Positions 31,777 through 39,648 of a stretch of DNA of 39,669 nucleotides are shown piece by piece; position 1 is the first letter of the stretch; every line of letters starts with the position of its first letter. Below the pieces are notes generated by a model. The model ran no database searches. It saw nothing but the letters and a program-made list of their open reading frames with translations, and was not told where the DNA came from. The stretch covers positions 71,752-111,420 of the forward strand of contig JAAZYP010000001.1 in assembly GCA_014239585.1 (NCBI GenBank). Direction: 5' to 3'. Position numbers and translations under genes: made by a program. The stretch is from Nanobdellota archaeon. GTDB taxonomy: Archaea > Nanobdellota > Nanobdellia > UBA10117 > ARS21.

Positions 31777-32003
31777 AAATTTAAAGTTTTCTTCAATCTT
31801 TCTTTATTGAATCCAATAATTATTTCGTCTTTAATTTCAATTACTGGAACTCCCATCTGACCAGATTTTTCTAACAGTTCTGCTGCCAGAGCAGGATTCT
31901 TTTGAACATTTTTTTCAACATATTTAATTTTATTCTCATCGAAAAATTCCATTGCTTTGTGACACCATGGACACACATTTGTCGTATATATTACAACTTC
32001 CAT
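31773..32003 (-). CDS. Glutaredoxin-like protein
   Basis: A 76-residue thioredoxin-fold protein with active site CPWC (YTTNVCPWCHKAMEFFDENK), the cis-proline loop MGVPVIEI and the family end IIIGFNKERLKKTL. Such short glutaredoxins (NrdH-like or YruB-like) can be reduced by thioredoxin reductase. It is the first gene of the coupled run to gdhA and trxB. As the window also has a ribonucleotide reductase, it is a candidate electron donor for it. Confidence 0.9.
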   Translation of the reverse strand: MEVVIYTTNVCPWCHKAMEFFDENKIKYVEKNVQKNPALAAELLEKSGQMGVPVIEIKDEIIIGFNKERLKKTLNL

Positions 32004-32022
32004 TTATGAAAAGATATCTTTA

Positions 32023-32034
32023 GCTTAATAAGTT
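32023..32034 (-). promoter_or_regulatory. TATA box for the redox operon
   Basis: ACTTATTAAGC on the minus strand is centred 25-27 bases before the glutaredoxin ATG. It is probably the main promoter for grx-gdhA-trxB and the two membrane genes. Confidence 0.45.
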
Positions 32035-32114
32035 TATTTGTTATTTATCGGTTAATTGAATAAAAACTATAGTCTCAATGATACACATTTTTTCTCACTG
32101 ATCCATGATAACTA

Positions 32115-32124
32115 TTTTATATCT
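32115..32124 (+). promoter_or_regulatory. TATA box for tldD-pmbA
   Basis: TTTTATATCT is centred about 24 bases before the ATG at 32143 and supports that start over the in-frame TTG one codon earlier. The 80 bases between this and the redox promoter hold nothing else I can assign. Confidence 0.5.
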
Positions 32125-32142
32125 TACTAACCATACATTTTG

Positions 32143-33555
32143 ATGGAAGATTTACTTAAATTTGCAATTAATACTGCACAAGATGCAGGCGCAAATTGGG
32201 CCGAAGCGAGATATGCTTCTGAAGATGTAACAGCTTTCTATTATGATAATGATATTCCAGTATCATCATATTATACGAATGATAAATCAATATTTGTGAG
32301 ATTTATTACCGGAAATTCGATGGGAACCGTATTTGTTAGTGAACCTACAAAAGATAAACTTGGAATTATGATTAAAAAACAAGTTAAAATTTCTAAGGCA
32401 GCATCACGAATTAATCAAGAAATATTTAAATTTAGTGATGAAAAAGCCCACCAAAAAAAATATTCAGTTAAAGAAAAAACAAAACTAAATTCGATTTCAG
32501 ATGAAGAAAAAAGTAAAACAGTTTTAAATCTACATAAAACATTAAGTAAATTAGATTCATTCGATTCAAGTTCAATCGGATTAACTACAAAATTTACAGA
32601 TAAACATTATTTGAATTCAGATGGTTCAAATATCATCTCTAAAATCCCCGAAATAAATATGAATTATTTCTTTACGGTAAAATCTAATGGAAAAATTACT
32701 CAACGAATGAATTATTTGGCAGGAAAAGGAGGATGGGAAACGCTAAAAAATTGGAATCTAACTAAAAATTTAACTTCAGAAGTCAAAAATTTAACAAATG
32801 TTTTGAACAAAGGTGTTCCCGCACCGAAAGGGATAATGGACTTTGTAGTAGGGCATGAAGTTACGGGAATAATGGTTCACGAATCAGTCGGACATCCGTA
32901 TGAAGCGGATCGAATTATGGGACGGGAATCAGCGCAAGCAGGAGAATCGTTTGTAAAGACAGACATGATTGGAAGACGAGTTGGTTCAGATTATGTCAAT
33001 ATTGTGGATACACCATTAACGTCCAATTCTGCAGCATATTATCTTTACGATGAAGAGGGTGTAAAAGCCAGAGATAAGATATTAATGAAAAACGGATTAA
33101 TTAATGAGTTTTTACATGATAGAAATTCTGCATCAAAAATGGGATTATCGAGTAATGCATCCTCTAGAATTTCAGATAATTCTAAAGAACCACTAATTAG
33201 AATGTCAAATACATATGTTCTTCCTGGAAAAGCTAGTGAGGCAAGTTTAATCAAAGATGTTAAAAAAGGAATTTATATGAAAAATTTTATGGAGTGGAAT
33301 ATAGATGATACACGTTATAATTTCAAAGCAAAGGGAAATGAATCGTATTTAATTGAGAATGGAGAAATTACAAAGCCAGTTTTATTTCCGACATTGGAAG
33401 TTGATACTTTCAAAATGTGGTCATCAGTAGACGGTGTTGGAAACAAAGCATCTTTCGGAATGGTGGGAGGACCGTGCGGAAAAGGAGAGCCAATGCAAGG
33501 AGTACCAACTTCGATGGGTGGACCAAGTTTGTTATTGAGAGGTATAAAAATATGA
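32143..33555 (+). CDS. tldD: TldD family metalloprotease
   Basis: The active subunit of the TldD/TldE heterodimeric protease, which trims unfolded or modified peptides. The zinc motif is GIMVHESVGHPYEADRIMG (HExxxH). Other family blocks are LNSDGSNIISKIPEINMNYF and SAAYYLYDEEGVKARDKILM, then NTYVLPGKASEASLIKDVKK. The 470 residues are normal. The stop overlaps the pmbA start as ATGA. No precursor-peptide gene is visible nearby. Confidence 0.94.
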   Translation: MEDLLKFAINTAQDAGANWAEARYASEDVTAFYYDNDIPVSSYYTNDKSIFVRFITGNSMGTVFVSEPTKDKLGIMIKKQVKISKAASRINQEIFKFSDEKAHQKKYSVKEKTKLNSISDEEKSKTVLNLHKTLSKLDSFDSSSIGLTTKFTDKHYLNSDGSNIISKIPEINMNYFFTVKSNGKITQRMNYLAGKGGWETLKNWNLTKNLTSEVKNLTNVLNKGVPAPKGIMDFVVGHEVTGIMVHESVGHPYEADRIMGRESAQAGESFVKTDMIGRRVGSDYVNIVDTPLTSNSAAYYLYDEEGVKARDKILMKNGLINEFLHDRNSASKMGLSSNASSRISDNSKEPLIRMSNTYVLPGKASEASLIKDVKKGIYMKNFMEWNIDDTRYNFKAKGNESYLIENGEITKPVLFPTLEVDTFKMWSSVDGVGNKASFGMVGGPCGKGEPMQGVPTSMGGPSLLLRGIKI

Positions 33556-34889
33556 ACTTAAATTCTGCTCAAGATTATACATTAAAAAAATTAATTTCAT
33601 TAGGTGCAAAAGATGTTGTAGTCACATCACATTCAGGCGAATCTTTTCAAAATAAATTTGCAAATAACGAAGTTGTTGCAAACAAAAATTGGGATAATTC
33701 AACATTGTCAATTTTTTTATCGATTGGAGAAAATAATAAATTAAAGACTGGAGGAACAGATATTTCATATTCAAATCAAACAGACATAGATAATCAATTA
33801 AAACGATTAATCAAATTTACTAAAAATACTCCAATTAATAAAAATTTCTTAGGCTTACCTGAGGATAAATTCAAATATCGTGAAGTTAGAGGAATTTATG
33901 ATCCAGAAATTAAAAATTTAGGAACTAAATCAATTTCAATTTTACGAGATGCAATTGATTTAGCAAATCAAAAAGGTGCTAATCGAACAGGAGGAACATT
34001 ATCTCACGATTATGGAACGACTAGATTACTAACTTCAACTGGCGTTGATGAATCGTATGATTATTCAAATATAGCTTTATCTTTGAGAGCATTAACAAAC
34101 GAATCATCTGCACACAAAGTTTGTGTTGCAACAAATTTAAAGGAATTTAAATATCGGCCAAAAGTAATTCAGGCAGCAGAAGATGCAAAATTGGGAAGCT
34201 ATCCCGAACGAATTAAATCTGGAAAGTATGATATTATTTTTCAACCAATGGCATTTGCAAATTTAGTTAATGAAGTCGGTAGAGCAACAATTGCAGAATC
34301 AGTTGAAACAGGTTCATCATTTTATATCAATAAATTAAATAAACAAGTTACTAGTGAAAAATTTTCATTATTTGATGTAGGAAATTTAGCAAGAGGAATC
34401 GGATCAAGACCCTTTGATTCAGAAGGTAGGCCCACAAAAGCAACAGAATTAATTTCATCGGGAATTTTGAAAACTTATTTGACGAATAGTTCTTCTGCAA
34501 AAAGATTCAAATTACAACCAACTGCAAATGCAGGAATACTTTATTCAAGTCCTTCAAATTTAGTTGTTCCAATTGGAAGAAAATCAGATGAAAAGTTATT
34601 ATCTGAATTAGATGAGGGATTAGTAATTACAAATAGTTGGTATCATCGATACCAAAATTATATCAAGGGATCGTTTTCAGTATTACCACGAGATGCAATA
34701 TTTGTTGTAAAGGGCGGAAAAATAATCGGTTCTGCAAAAAATATTCGAATTTCAGGAGATATGATAAATTTAATGAAAAATGTTGACGAGTTATCAAATA
34801 AAAAGGAAAAAATCATAAATTGGGAATCTGATATTCCTGCTGAAGTTCCATCTGGACGAATAAATAATGTTAATGTAACTTCAGTCTAA
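33552..34889 (+). CDS. pmbA: PmbA/TldE family protein
   Basis: The non-catalytic partner of TldD. From the ATG at 33552: MNLNSAQDYTLKKLISLGAK, then SFQNKFANNEVVANKNWDNS, the middle block RLLTSTGVDESYDYSNIALS, and KYDIIFQPMAFANLVNEVGR. Near the end are ATELISSGILKTYLTNSSSA and TANAGILYSSPSNLVVPIG. It has no HExxxH, as expected for TldE/PmbA. The start is fixed by the ATGA overlap with tldD; a longer in-frame start inside tldD is not used. It is 445 residues. Confidence 0.93.
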   Translation: MNLNSAQDYTLKKLISLGAKDVVVTSHSGESFQNKFANNEVVANKNWDNSTLSIFLSIGENNKLKTGGTDISYSNQTDIDNQLKRLIKFTKNTPINKNFLGLPEDKFKYREVRGIYDPEIKNLGTKSISILRDAIDLANQKGANRTGGTLSHDYGTTRLLTSTGVDESYDYSNIALSLRALTNESSAHKVCVATNLKEFKYRPKVIQAAEDAKLGSYPERIKSGKYDIIFQPMAFANLVNEVGRATIAESVETGSSFYINKLNKQVTSEKFSLFDVGNLARGIGSRPFDSEGRPTKATELISSGILKTYLTNSSSAKRFKLQPTANAGILYSSPSNLVVPIGRKSDEKLLSELDEGLVITNSWYHRYQNYIKGSFSVLPRDAIFVVKGGKIIGSAKNIRISGDMINLMKNVDELSNKKEKIINWESDIPAEVPSGRINNVNVTSV

Positions 34890-34890
34890 A

Positions 34891-34900
34891 GTTTTATATT
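34891..34900 (+). promoter_or_regulatory. TATA box for the permease gene
   Basis: GTTTTATATT, directly after the pmbA stop, is centred 25 bases before the permease ATG at 34921. Confidence 0.5.
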
Positions 34901-34920
34901 GATCAGAACATAATTTAATT

Positions 34921-36192
34921 ATGCCTCAATTGAAAAGAAATCTTGGTCTTTTTGAAACGACACTTATGGGTGTCGGAATAATTCTCGGCGCAGGAATATA
35001 TGTGTTGATTGGTGCAGCTGCAGGACTGGCAGGAAATGCAGTTTGGATGAGTTTCGGATTGGCATCAATTGTGGCAATTTTTACAGGTATGAGTTATGCT
35101 GAATTTACTTCTGGACGAACAAATGATTCAGCAGAATATGATTACGTTAAACGGTCATTAAATGAACGACTTGGATTTATGACGGGTTGGTTAATTATTT
35201 TAATGGGAATAATTTCTTCAGCAGCAGTAGCATTGGGATTTGCAGGATATTTTAAGGCACTTTTCCCCACTTGGTTAATTTCAAAAGTTGTTATTGCGAT
35301 TTTATTAATTGCAATATTTTCATTTATTAGCTATTACGGGATCAAAGAAGCAGCATGGACAAATATTATTTTCACGTTTCTCGAAACATTTGGATTACTT
35401 GCGATTATTTATTTCGGAATAGATTCATTTGGAAAAGTAAACTATTTTGAAATGGCTAACGGAGTTGACGGTATTTTTTCGGCAGCGTCATTAATATTTT
35501 TTGCATATATTGGATTTGAAAGCATAGCAAAACTTTCCGAAGAAACTAAAAATCCTAGCAAAACAATACCACGTGCAATTTTATTATCAATTTTGATTTC
35601 AACAGTAATATACATGTTAGTTGCATTGTCAGCAGTTAGTGTATTAGATTGGAAAACACTTGCTGCTTCGGCATCACCGCTAGCAGATGTCGCAGCTGCA
35701 GCATTTGGATCTTCTGCATTTTTAGCATTATCCATAATTGCATTATTCTCAACAGGAAATACGGTATTGATAATATTAATTGGATCTTCGCGACAACTTT
35801 ACGGAATTTCAAAATATTATAAAAAACTTACAAAATTTTCATCAGTGTCCAAATTAAGACAAACCCCGCATGTTGCAATCGCAAGTATCGCGTTATTGGC
35901 AATGGGATTTACATTAATAAATAATATTGGTACAATTGCAAATCTAACAAATTTCACCGTATTTTTAACTTTTATTCTAGTAAATATATCTTTAATTTAT
36001 AAACGTAAAAAGGAAAAATCCGTATCGAAAGGGTTCAGAGTTCCATTAAGTTATAAAAATGTACCAATTCCCGCAGTTTTAGGAATATTAACTTCATTAT
36101 TTTTGATGGTTCAACTTGATCCGCAAATCATTCTTGGCGGAACAGGATTAAGTGCGATAGGGTTGTTAATCCACAAGTTTGTTAAGGCGTAA
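34921..36192 (+). CDS. APC-family amino acid permease
   Basis: A membrane transporter of about 11-12 helices. The first helix carries the substrate motif MGVGIILGAGIYVLIGAAAG (GxG). FFAYIGFESIAKLSEETKNP, then SKTIPRAI, is the conserved loop of the family. It probably imports amino acids or exchanges them. The length of 423 residues is somewhat below the 450-500 usual. It follows tldD-pmbA, and peptide trimming with amino acid uptake could be linked, though it has its own promoter. Confidence 0.92.
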   Translation: MPQLKRNLGLFETTLMGVGIILGAGIYVLIGAAAGLAGNAVWMSFGLASIVAIFTGMSYAEFTSGRTNDSAEYDYVKRSLNERLGFMTGWLIILMGIISSAAVALGFAGYFKALFPTWLISKVVIAILLIAIFSFISYYGIKEAAWTNIIFTFLETFGLLAIIYFGIDSFGKVNYFEMANGVDGIFSAASLIFFAYIGFESIAKLSEETKNPSKTIPRAILLSILISTVIYMLVALSAVSVLDWKTLAASASPLADVAAAAFGSSAFLALSIIALFSTGNTVLIILIGSSRQLYGISKYYKKLTKFSSVSKLRQTPHVAIASIALLAMGFTLINNIGTIANLTNFTVFLTFILVNISLIYKRKKEKSVSKGFRVPLSYKNVPIPAVLGILTSLFLMVQLDPQIILGGTGLSAIGLLIHKFVKA

Positions 36193-36193
36193 C

Positions 36194-36204
36194 CCTTTAA
36201 AATT
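36194..36204 (+). promoter_or_regulatory. TATA box for the 36228 gene
   Basis: CCTTTAAAATT is centred about 27 bases before the ATG at 36228. It supports this start over the in-frame ATG at 36264. Confidence 0.4.
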
Positions 36205-36227
36205 AAATTGAACAACAGAAAATTGCA

Positions 36228-36632
36228 ATGGGACTCGGAAACGGTAGTTATGACGGAAGAACTATGACTAAACCAACATACAAGATTTTATCGTTAGTAA
36301 AAAAACATTTATCTTCTGAATTAATCGATTTTGGATACATTAGTAATTATGAAAATAAATTTACAACTCAACTTTTTCAATTTGAATCAGTGGGCGAAAG
36401 ATGGAAACGAAGATTATTCGGACACGGAGAATCAAAATATATTGGCGAATTTACATTAAAAGAACATGAAGATTCATTTTCAGTTGATTATGCTTTCAAA
36501 AGGACAACCGATACAAATCATGTTCCGAGAAGTAATTGGAGAGCTGCCAGAAAATTTAAGAATGATTGGAAAAAAGAATCTCTAGAGAAGAAAATAGGTA
36601 AAAAAATTATTTCAGATGCAAGATATAAATAA
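36228..36632 (+). CDS. Hypothetical basic protein (134 aa)
   Basis: Not recognised. A soluble, basic protein with no cysteines. Features are ILSLVKKHLSSELIDFGYIS, a probable beta sheet (IGEFTLKEHEDSFSVDYAFK) and a very basic C-terminal half (RSNWRAARKFKNDWKKESLE). Nucleic-acid binding is possible from charge alone. It abuts the convergent agmatinase gene with no gap. A TATA element supports the start. Confidence 0.6.
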   Translation: MGLGNGSYDGRTMTKPTYKILSLVKKHLSSELIDFGYISNYENKFTTQLFQFESVGERWKRRLFGHGESKYIGEFTLKEHEDSFSVDYAFKRTTDTNHVPRSNWRAARKFKNDWKKESLEKKIGKKIISDARYK

Positions 36633-37337
36633 TCACGATAAAAAAGTTTGAATTATTTCTGCTGCATTTTTTTCAGTGATTCCACTTGAATCATTATCTG
36701 GAACAACTTCAACTAAATCGCAACCGATAATATTTCCTTTTTTTAGATGTTTTATTGAAGAAATAAGTTGAGTCATTGAAAGTCCCCTCGGAACCGGATG
36801 ATCCACTGCCGGAGCTTCACGCGGATCTAAAACATCCATATCTATTGTAACATAATATCTTCGCGAATGTATACGTTTTATTTGATTAAAATGAATCCGT
36901 TTTACTCGTTCAGTATCTTTCAAAAATTCTTTTTCTTCCGGTTCAATTGCACGATTTCCTATCAAATATATGGTTCGACAATTATGTAGTTCTAAAATTC
37001 TTCGCATAACTGTCGCATGGCTAAATTTGTGTTTATAAAAATCATATAAATCTGGATGTGCATCAAACCAAAATACATCAAAGGGTTTTGTTTGCGCCTT
37101 TAATATCGGATAAGTAATTGAATGATCTCCACCAATAAAAAATAAAAAATATTTGTTCAGAAGTTTTTTTGCTTTTGCATAGATCTTATCGTTGGCAGAC
37201 TCCTGAGTACAATTTGCTAAATTTAAACTTTGAAATCGGATACCTAACTCTTTCCGAATTGCAGCAACACCTTTTTCTGCACCAGTTTCAAATTCTTTAT
37301 AAAGTGCAATTGGCGCACCAATTAATTTAACTTCCAT
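36633..37337 (-). CDS. Ureohydrolase (agmatinase/arginase family)
   Basis: A manganese enzyme that removes urea from agmatine or a similar guanidino compound. The metal motifs are FIGGDHSITYP, FWFDAHPDLYDF and VTIDMDVLDPREAPAVDHPV. KFSHATVMRRI and the final GCDLVEVVPDNDSSGITEKN complete the family pattern. The start at 37337 (MEVKLIGAPIAL) overlaps the thioredoxin gene by 11 bases. At 234 residues it is notably shorter than usual (about 290-305); the missing part is mainly N-terminal and in loops. Agmatinase is more likely than arginase, but substrate is not proved. Confidence 0.88.
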   Translation of the reverse strand: MEVKLIGAPIALYKEFETGAEKGVAAIRKELGIRFQSLNLANCTQESANDKIYAKAKKLLNKYFLFFIGGDHSITYPILKAQTKPFDVFWFDAHPDLYDFYKHKFSHATVMRRILELHNCRTIYLIGNRAIEPEEKEFLKDTERVKRIHFNQIKRIHSRRYYVTIDMDVLDPREAPAVDHPVPRGLSMTQLISSIKHLKKGNIIGCDLVEVVPDNDSSGITEKNAAEIIQTFLS

Positions 37338-37710
37338 ATTCGCATCCAGCAATATTTGCTAATTGATTAAGATCCCTTACACCAGTCATTGTTTGACCTG
37401 CAATTTTCCAAGTAGGATATCCAGTAATTCCTTCGATTTGGCAACGTTCAGATTGAGGATTGTCTCCACGAGAATCACACTCAATATAATTAATATATTT
37501 GAAAGTATTACCGAACAATTTTTTTTGTTCAGCACAAGCGCCACACCAAAATGCACCATACATTTGTGCACCGTTATCTGTCAAACATTGAGCAAGTTCC
37601 GCAACTTCCGGATCTTCTTGAGAAGTCAAGTAAGAAATTGAACCAACTACAAATACCAAAACAACAATTCCAATTAAAGAAATTTTCAGATTTTTTTTCT
37701 TAATTTTCAT
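37327..37710 (-). CDS. Membrane-anchored thioredoxin-like protein
   Basis: About 127 residues with an N-terminal membrane anchor (KKKNLKISLIGIVVLVFVVG) and a thioredoxin domain with active site GAFWCGACAEQKKLFGN (CGAC). The second cysteine pair (ECD and ERCQIEG) and GYPTWKIAG (cis-proline loop) resemble the thioredoxin domain fused to VKOR proteins. It probably faces outside the cell and handles disulfides. The start at 37710 overlaps the stop of the 29-residue ORF (ATGA). Confidence 0.86.
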   Translation of the reverse strand: MKIKKKNLKISLIGIVVLVFVVGSISYLTSQEDPEVAELAQCLTDNGAQMYGAFWCGACAEQKKLFGNTFKYINYIECDSRGDNPQSERCQIEGITGYPTWKIAGQTMTGVRDLNQLANIAGCEYGS

Positions 37711-37796
37711 ACGAATAAATGATCTATATGACCTGCGATTAATAAACTTAACGAACAAAATCCAATTAAAAATAAAATACGATATTTATTTTTCAT
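37707..37796 (-). CDS. 29-residue membrane micro-ORF
   Basis: MKNKYRILFLIGFCSLSLLI and nine further residues, ending at TGA 37709-37707. Its ATG overlaps the aIF2-gamma stop (ATGA) and its stop overlaps the thioredoxin start (ATGA). The peptide is one membrane helix with a basic start and one cysteine. The exact double overlap suggests real translation and coupling of its two neighbours. Confidence 0.6.
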   Translation of the reverse strand: MKNKYRILFLIGFCSLSLLIAGHIDHLFV

Positions 37797-39007
37797 TTAA
37801 TCTCTCCATATCCAATTAAGTGCCATCTACTTCCAAATTTTCTACTGATTGAAACTTTTGAACCAATTCTTGCAGAAATTGCCTTTTTCAAATTTATAAT
37901 TATTTTTTTACCTGGCTGAGTAACTTCACCCCAAGTTGTAGCAGTACCTATATTCAAAACTAATGTTTCATTTGATTTAATCGGGTCGATATTTAAATTT
38001 TCTTTAGCACCAAGAACTTTATCAAATAGTTTAACTTCCAGCGTTAAATTACTAATTATTTTTGGACTTTTACCTACTGAAGAAATAACATTTCCAACTA
38101 ATGAATCAGTTCTAGTTTGACTCGGATCTAGTTCAGTTTCAATTGCAATTGAACCACCTGGACCTTTATCCGTTACGAAAGTTCCACCTGACACAATCTT
38201 TGTTATTTTAGTTTTTACTGGTTCCCAGGTTGAAATACCTTTACGTTCAGTTCTGAATCCAGGTGAAATTTCGATTTCTTGTCCAACTTTAAATTTACCT
38301 GAAGTTATAGTTCCACCTAAAATTCCTCCAGTCAGATTTTTAATTTCAGTTCCAGGTTTATTTATATCAAAACTTCTTGCAACAATAAATTCTGAAACAT
38401 CGCCCCGTTTAGATTTGACAGTAGGAATAAATTCTTGAATTGCTTCAAGCAAAATATCAACATTTACGCCCTTCTGTGCAGATAAAGGAATTATTGGAAC
38501 TTCAAATCCCAAAGTATCTTTTACAAATTTTTTAATTTGAACATAATTTTCTTTAGCTTCTTTTTCAGTAATTAAATCAATTTTATTTTGAACGATAATT
38601 ATATTTTTGATCCCAAGAATTTTCAAAACAGTTAAGTGCTCTCGAGTTTGTGGCTGTGGGCATTTCTCATTTGCTGCAACCATTAAAATTGCACCATTCA
38701 TAATTGCCGCACCCGAAATCATTACAGCCATTAATGTTTCGTGTCCTGGCGCATCGATTAATGAAACCTTTCTAAGAATTTTATTTTCTTTACCTTTATC
38801 ATCTTTTTCAGAAGTTGTCAAATTTCCTTTTGAATCTTTACGTATAGTTATATCTGCATAACCAAGTTTAATGGTAATTCCACGTTTTAATTCTTCAGAA
38901 TGAGTATCTGTCCATTTACCGGAAAGCGCAGAAGTGAGTGTTGTTTTACCGTGATCTACGTGACCAATTAAACCGATATTCATTTCAGGCATAACTGTTT
39001 TTGACAT
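37793..39007 (-). CDS. Translation initiation factor aIF2 gamma, zinc knuckle lost
   Basis: The GTPase subunit that carries initiator tRNA. G1 is IGLIGHVDHGKTTLTSAL, switch 1 is EELKRGITIKLGYADI, G3 is LIDAPGHETLMAVMISGAAI, G4 is IIVQNKIDLI. Domains II and III follow to residue 404. The usual archaeal zinc knuckle between switch 1 and G3 (two CxxC pairs) is replaced by a cysteine-free charged stretch at residues 56-78 (TTSEKDDKGKENK). Catalytic motifs are intact. It has its own TATA box, 26 bases upstream. Confidence 0.96.
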   Translation of the reverse strand: MSKTVMPEMNIGLIGHVDHGKTTLTSALSGKWTDTHSEELKRGITIKLGYADITIRKDSKGNLTTSEKDDKGKENKILRKVSLIDAPGHETLMAVMISGAAIMNGAILMVAANEKCPQPQTREHLTVLKILGIKNIIIVQNKIDLITEKEAKENYVQIKKFVKDTLGFEVPIIPLSAQKGVNVDILLEAIQEFIPTVKSKRGDVSEFIVARSFDINKPGTEIKNLTGGILGGTITSGKFKVGQEIEISPGFRTERKGISTWEPVKTKITKIVSGGTFVTDKGPGGSIAIETELDPSQTRTDSLVGNVISSVGKSPKIISNLTLEVKLFDKVLGAKENLNIDPIKSNETLVLNIGTATTWGEVTQPGKKIIINLKKAISARIGSKVSISRKFGSRWHLIGYGEIK

Positions 39008-39027
39008 GAAGTTAGGTTTTAATCTTA

Positions 39028-39040
39028 GTTTATAAACGTT
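39028..39040 (-). promoter_or_regulatory. TATA box for the aIF2-gamma gene
   Basis: AACGTTTATAAAC on the minus strand is centred near 39033, 26 bases before the ATG. The message is probably leaderless. Confidence 0.5.
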
Positions 39041-39046
39041 AAGTAT

Positions 39047-39220
39047 TTACTTTGCAATTCGTTTTTCTTTGACCTTTGGTCTAAAATTTCGACTTTTACA
39101 TTTAGGACAAACAATTAGTTTTGCTTTAATTCTAGGAGTTGAAGCTCTAACTTTAGCTTTACATTTACGACAAATAAATACTCGGTTAAATAATCGAACT
39201 TCAGCTTCAGGGATTTTCAT
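39047..39220 (-). CDS. rpl40e: Ribosomal protein L40e
   Basis: A 57-residue zinc protein of the large ribosomal subunit: MKIPEAEVRLFNRVFICRKC, then KAKVRASTPRIKAKLIVCPK, C, and the basic tail KSRNFRPKVKEKRIAK. All four zinc cysteines are present (17, 20, 38, 41), in contrast with L24e and aIF2-gamma in this window. PEAExRLF and the following FxCxKC are the L40e signature. The ATG lies one base after the aIF5A stop, so the two are co-transcribed. Confidence 0.93.
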   Translation of the reverse strand: MKIPEAEVRLFNRVFICRKCKAKVRASTPRIKAKLIVCPKCKSRNFRPKVKEKRIAK

Positions 39221-39221
39221 T

Positions 39222-39617
39222 TTAATTTACCATTTGTTTCATCATTCTTTTACCCATGATTTCCCAATACATAATTGTTTTTCCTGCTTCAACTTGTCCT
39301 TGTAAGTCTTCAGGAATTTCTAAATCAAAAGTTTCATATGTTTCCATATCCATAATTTGCGCAGTTGTTCCCGAAACAGATAGAACTTGTGCATTTTGTT
39401 TTTGTAAATTTGGAACTTCAACATGTTGATGTGCAGTCATTACGATATTTGATTTATTTCCCGTAAAAATATTTTTAGCATCTACTCGATATTTTGCGTG
39501 TCCATGTTTACCGGGTGCAGATTTAGACATGGAAGTGATTTGATAAGGGGCACCATTGATAACGATGTATCTACCTACCTTCATTTTTCCGATTTCTGCC
39601 ATAGAAATATCTGACAT
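39222..39617 (-). CDS. Translation factor aIF5A
   Basis: Relieves ribosome stalling at proline and other hard motifs. The hypusine site is in MSKSAPGKHGHAKYRVDAKN (the lysine in PGKHG). The N-terminal SH3-like domain (MKVGRYIVINGAPYQITSMS) and the C-terminal OB domain (AQVLSVSGTTAQIMDMETYE) are complete. The 131 residues are normal. The start at 39617 has a TATA element 25 bases upstream; the second Met at residue 6 is an alternative. Hypusine formation needs spermidine, and an agmatinase-like gene lies 2 kb away. Confidence 0.96.
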   Translation of the reverse strand: MSDISMAEIGKMKVGRYIVINGAPYQITSMSKSAPGKHGHAKYRVDAKNIFTGNKSNIVMTAHQHVEVPNLQKQNAQVLSVSGTTAQIMDMETYETFDLEIPEDLQGQVEAGKTIMYWEIMGKRMMKQMVN

Positions 39618-39635
39618 AAGAGCAGTAGAAACAAG

Positions 39636-39648
39636 AGATTTATAAGGT
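39636..39648 (-). promoter_or_regulatory. TATA box for aIF5A-L40e
   Basis: ACCTTATAAATCT on the minus strand is centred near 39642, 25 bases before the aIF5A ATG. I see nothing further in the last 20 bases of the window. Confidence 0.5.

Noticed and set aside
32075-32115. Box C/D guide RNA in the spacer before tldD
   Set aside because: ATGATAC, CTGA and ATGATAA occur in a suggestive order, but there is no closing box D, boxes C and C' deviate from RTGATGA, and the region is also promoter DNA for tldD.
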